64,000 nucleotides of DNA from assembly GCF_009557615.1 (NCBI RefSeq), contig NZ_CP045652.1, positions 2,480,001 through 2,544,000 on the forward strand, in the 5' to 3' direction. The notes beneath the pieces are model-generated. The model saw nothing but the letters and a program-made list of their open reading frames with translations, ran no database searches and was not told the origin of the DNA. This document shows positions 61,925 to 64,000 of this stretch, one piece after another. This DNA is from Sphingobacteruim zhuxiongii (GTDB taxonomy: Bacteria; Bacteroidota; Bacteroidia; Sphingobacteriales; Sphingobacteriaceae). Each line of letters begins with the position of its first letter. Position 1 is the first letter of the stretch. Position numbers and translations under genes: made by a program.

Positions 61925-63067
61925 CTAACGTTGCTCCCCACTCCACTTCAACATTTCCCTATAAATTCCGTCAATTTTACTATTCCGATTTTTCCCATAC
62001 AACCGATACAACTCTTTGTTAAAAATCTCGGACTTCGGAAATCCTTTTGCGACCATCTTACTATTAAGATGATCTTCAATATATCTTAAACTGTTTTTAT
62101 CGGAATAGGTATCCGAGGCATAGAGTAAAAAGAGTCCCCAGGTCATATACTCATCATAAACCTTGATTGGACTTGGATAATGTGCTGTTGCTTTATTTGC
62201 AGCATTTACCCAGAAACTACGATTATCAAATATGGTATCGATGGTACTTTTATACTGATCACTCAGGGGGCCAACATAATTATGATCGATTTCCGTAAAA
62301 ATCACACGCGTACTCATTGCGATATTTAACTCCTCGCTTAGCTCCTTATTTCGCTTAATCAAAGGCAGATACAGGAGCATCTCCTTAAAGTTATTGTTTT
62401 CAAAAGTCTGCGTAGCATGTATCCCACCGATTAATGGAGATGTAAGCACCCGATAACTATTGATCTTATAATCAAACTTGCGTTCCAACCAGGCCTTCTG
62501 TTTATCGATCTCACCGTATTTTTCATAATCCTGTTTAATCGTATCATAGAAAGGTTTATGCTGAGCATAAAATGTCCGAAAGTCAGATGACACCGCAAAG
62601 TCTTCCAATTCCTTTTTATAGGTAACAATTGGATCTTCTGAAATTTCAGTAGAACCTACCCCTCTTGCCGGAAATGTATAAATATTTGTTCTGACTAGTT
62701 CCTTGTCATCAAAGACAAAACCATTTGCATTGGAGGATAGAAAAATATAATAGATAATACTCTCATTCAATAAAGAGTCCGCTATTTTCACCGCGCGATG
62801 ATCACGAAATCGACCAAATCGGTCAATAACCTCTTTGTAATACGCGCCGTTATGATTAATCATATTCGAGTCTTTCAGCCCAGCATCACTAACCGCCATG
62901 ATAACATGAAGCATCTCCTGAACTTCCTCAATCTCAATTTTCACATGCCCATTATTCGCCTTGATATATGCTTCTGAGAAGTTTACAGAACCATCTTGTC
63001 CAAACAAAGGACTCAACAAAAAGCTCAGTAAACTGAGCAATAAAAATCTTCTCTTCATACTTTTCAA
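61925..63067 (-). CDS. Secreted DUF4932-like protein
   Basis: A 380-residue protein with a signal peptide (RRFLLLSLLSFLLSPLFGQ, about 5-24). The body resembles DUF4932 proteins of Bacteroidota: EVQEMLHVIMAVSDAG, YYKEVIDRFGRFRDHRAV, SPLIGGIHATQTF and VIFTEIDHNYVGPLSD, a pattern reminiscent of metallopeptidase His/Glu placement but without the usual HExxH. Function unknown. The start of the small membrane-protein gene's stop lies nine bases upstream, so they may be co-transcribed. Confidence 0.75.
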   Translation of the reverse strand: MKSMKRRFLLLSLLSFLLSPLFGQDGSVNFSEAYIKANNGHVKIEIEEVQEMLHVIMAVSDAGLKDSNMINHNGAYYKEVIDRFGRFRDHRAVKIADSLLNESIIYYIFLSSNANGFVFDDKELVRTNIYTFPARGVGSTEISEDPIVTYKKELEDFAVSSDFRTFYAQHKPFYDTIKQDYEKYGEIDKQKAWLERKFDYKINSYRVLTSPLIGGIHATQTFENNNFKEMLLYLPLIKRNKELSEELNIAMSTRVIFTEIDHNYVGPLSDQYKSTIDTIFDNRSFWVNAANKATAHYPSPIKVYDEYMTWGLFLLYASDTYSDKNSLRYIEDHLNSKMVAKGFPKSEIFNKELYRLYGKNRNSKIDGIYREMLKWSGEQR

Positions 63068-63076
63068 TCGAATATA

Positions 63077-63304
63077 TTAACCTTGATTACCAATCTTATT
63101 AAAAAACGCCATAAGTAAAGGAAAAACCAATAAATACACTAAAAACTTACGCGGCCACAATTCAGTATTGAAACCGTGTGCTATATATAACCCAATAAAC
63201 ATCAATACAGCCAGCAATAAAAAAAAGCGAAGGCAATCTCTAAAATATTTCTTCTTTTCAGTTTCAGAAAATTTAAACAGCTGTGTGAGCGAGCGTTTTT
63301 CCAT
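63077..63304 (-). CDS. Small membrane protein, two helices (75 residues)
   Basis: A basic N-terminus (KRSLTQLFKFSETEKKKYF), then two hydrophobic helices (CLRFFLLLAVLMFIGLYIA; FLVYLLVFPLLMAFFNKIG). No family assigned. Nine bases before the DUF4932-like gene, likely the same transcript. Confidence 0.6.
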   Translation of the reverse strand: MEKRSLTQLFKFSETEKKKYFRDCLRFFLLLAVLMFIGLYIAHGFNTELWPRKFLVYLLVFPLLMAFFNKIGNQG

Positions 63305-63678
63305 AACGAAATATAGTAATATTTTGCTTATTTCTTAGAGTTATTTAACGGAAGAGCTCAATCAAATAATAGCAAAGAAAAGCATAAGCCCGTAAATAAC
63401 TAACGATTAACTGTTCTTGATCTCAATTGCTAACAAGCGTGAATTTCAACTGGTCAAAAGAATACCTCGTTGCATCATGCAATTACGCATGTAGAGGAAT
63501 ATATTGATTGACCTGATCTTACGATAGCAGAATGGTCCTACCCTTCCGTAGATTATAATACTTGCTATTGACAATAGCGAAATCATGCCCATCCGCTTTG
63601 CATAATGACATGAAGCTAACTCGATAAACTTCCAACCTACATACAAACCCAATAAACAATGGTTTGGCTACTCTAAAC
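63305..63678. other. Intergenic region, no convincing gene
   Basis: About 370 bases. A 68-residue minus-strand frame (63446-63652) exists but has no homology pattern I know and no start context, so I do not call it. Confidence 0.5.
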
Positions 63679-64000
63679 CTAATCCCAAACGCCATTATCC
63701 GCCGTCAAGATCGTCGGGTTGCCAGCAGTCACGATAAGTGTATGCTCATGTTGAGCTAAGACACCTCCTTTATTACCAACCATCGTCCATCCATCCTCGA
63801 GTTCAACGGCATAAGTAGATGCTGTAGCGACAAACGTTTCAATAGCAACGACGGAATCCTTTTTAAATCGCCTTTGATCAAAGCGATTCTTAAAATTCAG
63901 CAACTCATCGGGCTGCTCATGTAGACTGCGACCAATACCATGCCCCCCGAGATTTTTAATCACCATATATCCCCTTTTCTTAGCCTCAGTTTCCATCAAT
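63679..64000 (-). CDS. map: Methionine aminopeptidase type I, N-terminus beyond window
   Basis: The C-terminal part of a type I methionine aminopeptidase, which removes the initiator Met from new proteins. Metal-site residues seen: His in GGHGIGRSLHEQP, Glu in VVAIETFVAT, Glu in LAQHEHTLIV. The frame is open to the window edge at 64000, so the start is outside. Loss of the N-terminal part is due only to the window edge. Confidence 0.92.
   Translation of the reverse strand, partial: LMETEAKKRGYMVIKNLGGHGIGRSLHEQPDELLNFKNRFDQRRFKKDSVVAIETFVATASTYAVELEDGWTMVGNKGGVLAQHEHTLIVTAGNPTILTADNGVWD

Noticed and set aside
63446..63652. 68-codon minus-strand frame between map and the 75-residue membrane protein
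   Set aside because: Random-looking composition, no start context, no recognised pattern.

Overview
The window looks like chromosomal DNA of a Bacteroidota member, most likely Sphingobacteriaceae (Sphingobacterium-like). Evidence: two SusC/SusD outer-membrane nutrient uptake pairs, an ECF sigma/FecR pair, a MurF-alanine racemase fusion, almost no Shine-Dalgarno sequences, and tRNA promoters of the Bacteroidota type (TTTG, 19 bases, TAnnTTTG). The genus is an inference from overall gene content; no rRNA is present.

Layout. 1-4.2 kb: murF-alr (cut by the left edge), recX, an outer-membrane-type protein, then tRNA-Gly and tRNA-Leu. 4.3-7.2 kb: two different ISL3-like insertion sequences back to back, each with terminal inverted repeats and a perfect 8-bp target duplication, inserted 3 bp apart in the same target. 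7.5-22.9 kb: an amino-sugar/glycan utilisation locus. A LacI-type regulator faces a long minus-strand series: susC, susD, a DUF1080 (3-keto-disaccharide hydrolase family) protein, two Gfo/Idh/MocA proteins (one clearly GH109-like), nagB, a sugar MFS transporter and nagA. Two secreted esterase/hydrolase genes diverge from susC. 23.3-26.3 kb: YceH, a BNR/YCF48-like repeat protein and a third Gfo/Idh/MocA protein. 26.4-35 kb: ECF sigma factor, FecR anti-sigma factor, a second SusC/SusD pair, and a convergent lipoprotein joining an endonuclease/exonuclease/phosphatase domain to six FG-GAP-like repeats.

35-46 kb: small proteins, two M16 peptidase subunits, hemF, gpsA, a YfiT/DinB protein, and an arsenic operon (arsR, DUF6428, LMW-PTP-type arsC, acr3) with two recognisable operator-like sites. 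45-54 kb: two TlpA-like thioredoxin proteins, a RibD-C/DHFR-like protein, tRNA-Ser(TGA) with a tandemly duplicated downstream segment, tRNA-Arg, an HxlR regulator, a 684-bp near-perfect duplication carrying a small secreted NTF2-like protein twice, a DinB protein and an M14 peptidase. 54-64 kb: aconitase, rpe, a PgpH-type 7TM-HD phosphohydrolase, tRNA-Ser(GCT), an AT-rich AraC/SDR pair, a DUF4932-like protein, a small membrane protein, and methionine aminopeptidase (cut by the right edge).

How the genes fit together: the most interesting system is the 7.5-22.9 kb locus. It combines outer-membrane import, secreted or periplasmic redox-type glycosidase chemistry (Gfo/Idh/MocA plus DUF1080, and GH109), inner-membrane sugar import and NagA/NagB catabolism to fructose-6-phosphate. 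It is a candidate oxidative route for amino-sugar-containing glycosides. Two sites sharing a CCGATAnCG core precede its two apparent transcription units and may be operators of the LacI regulator. This is inference, not shown.
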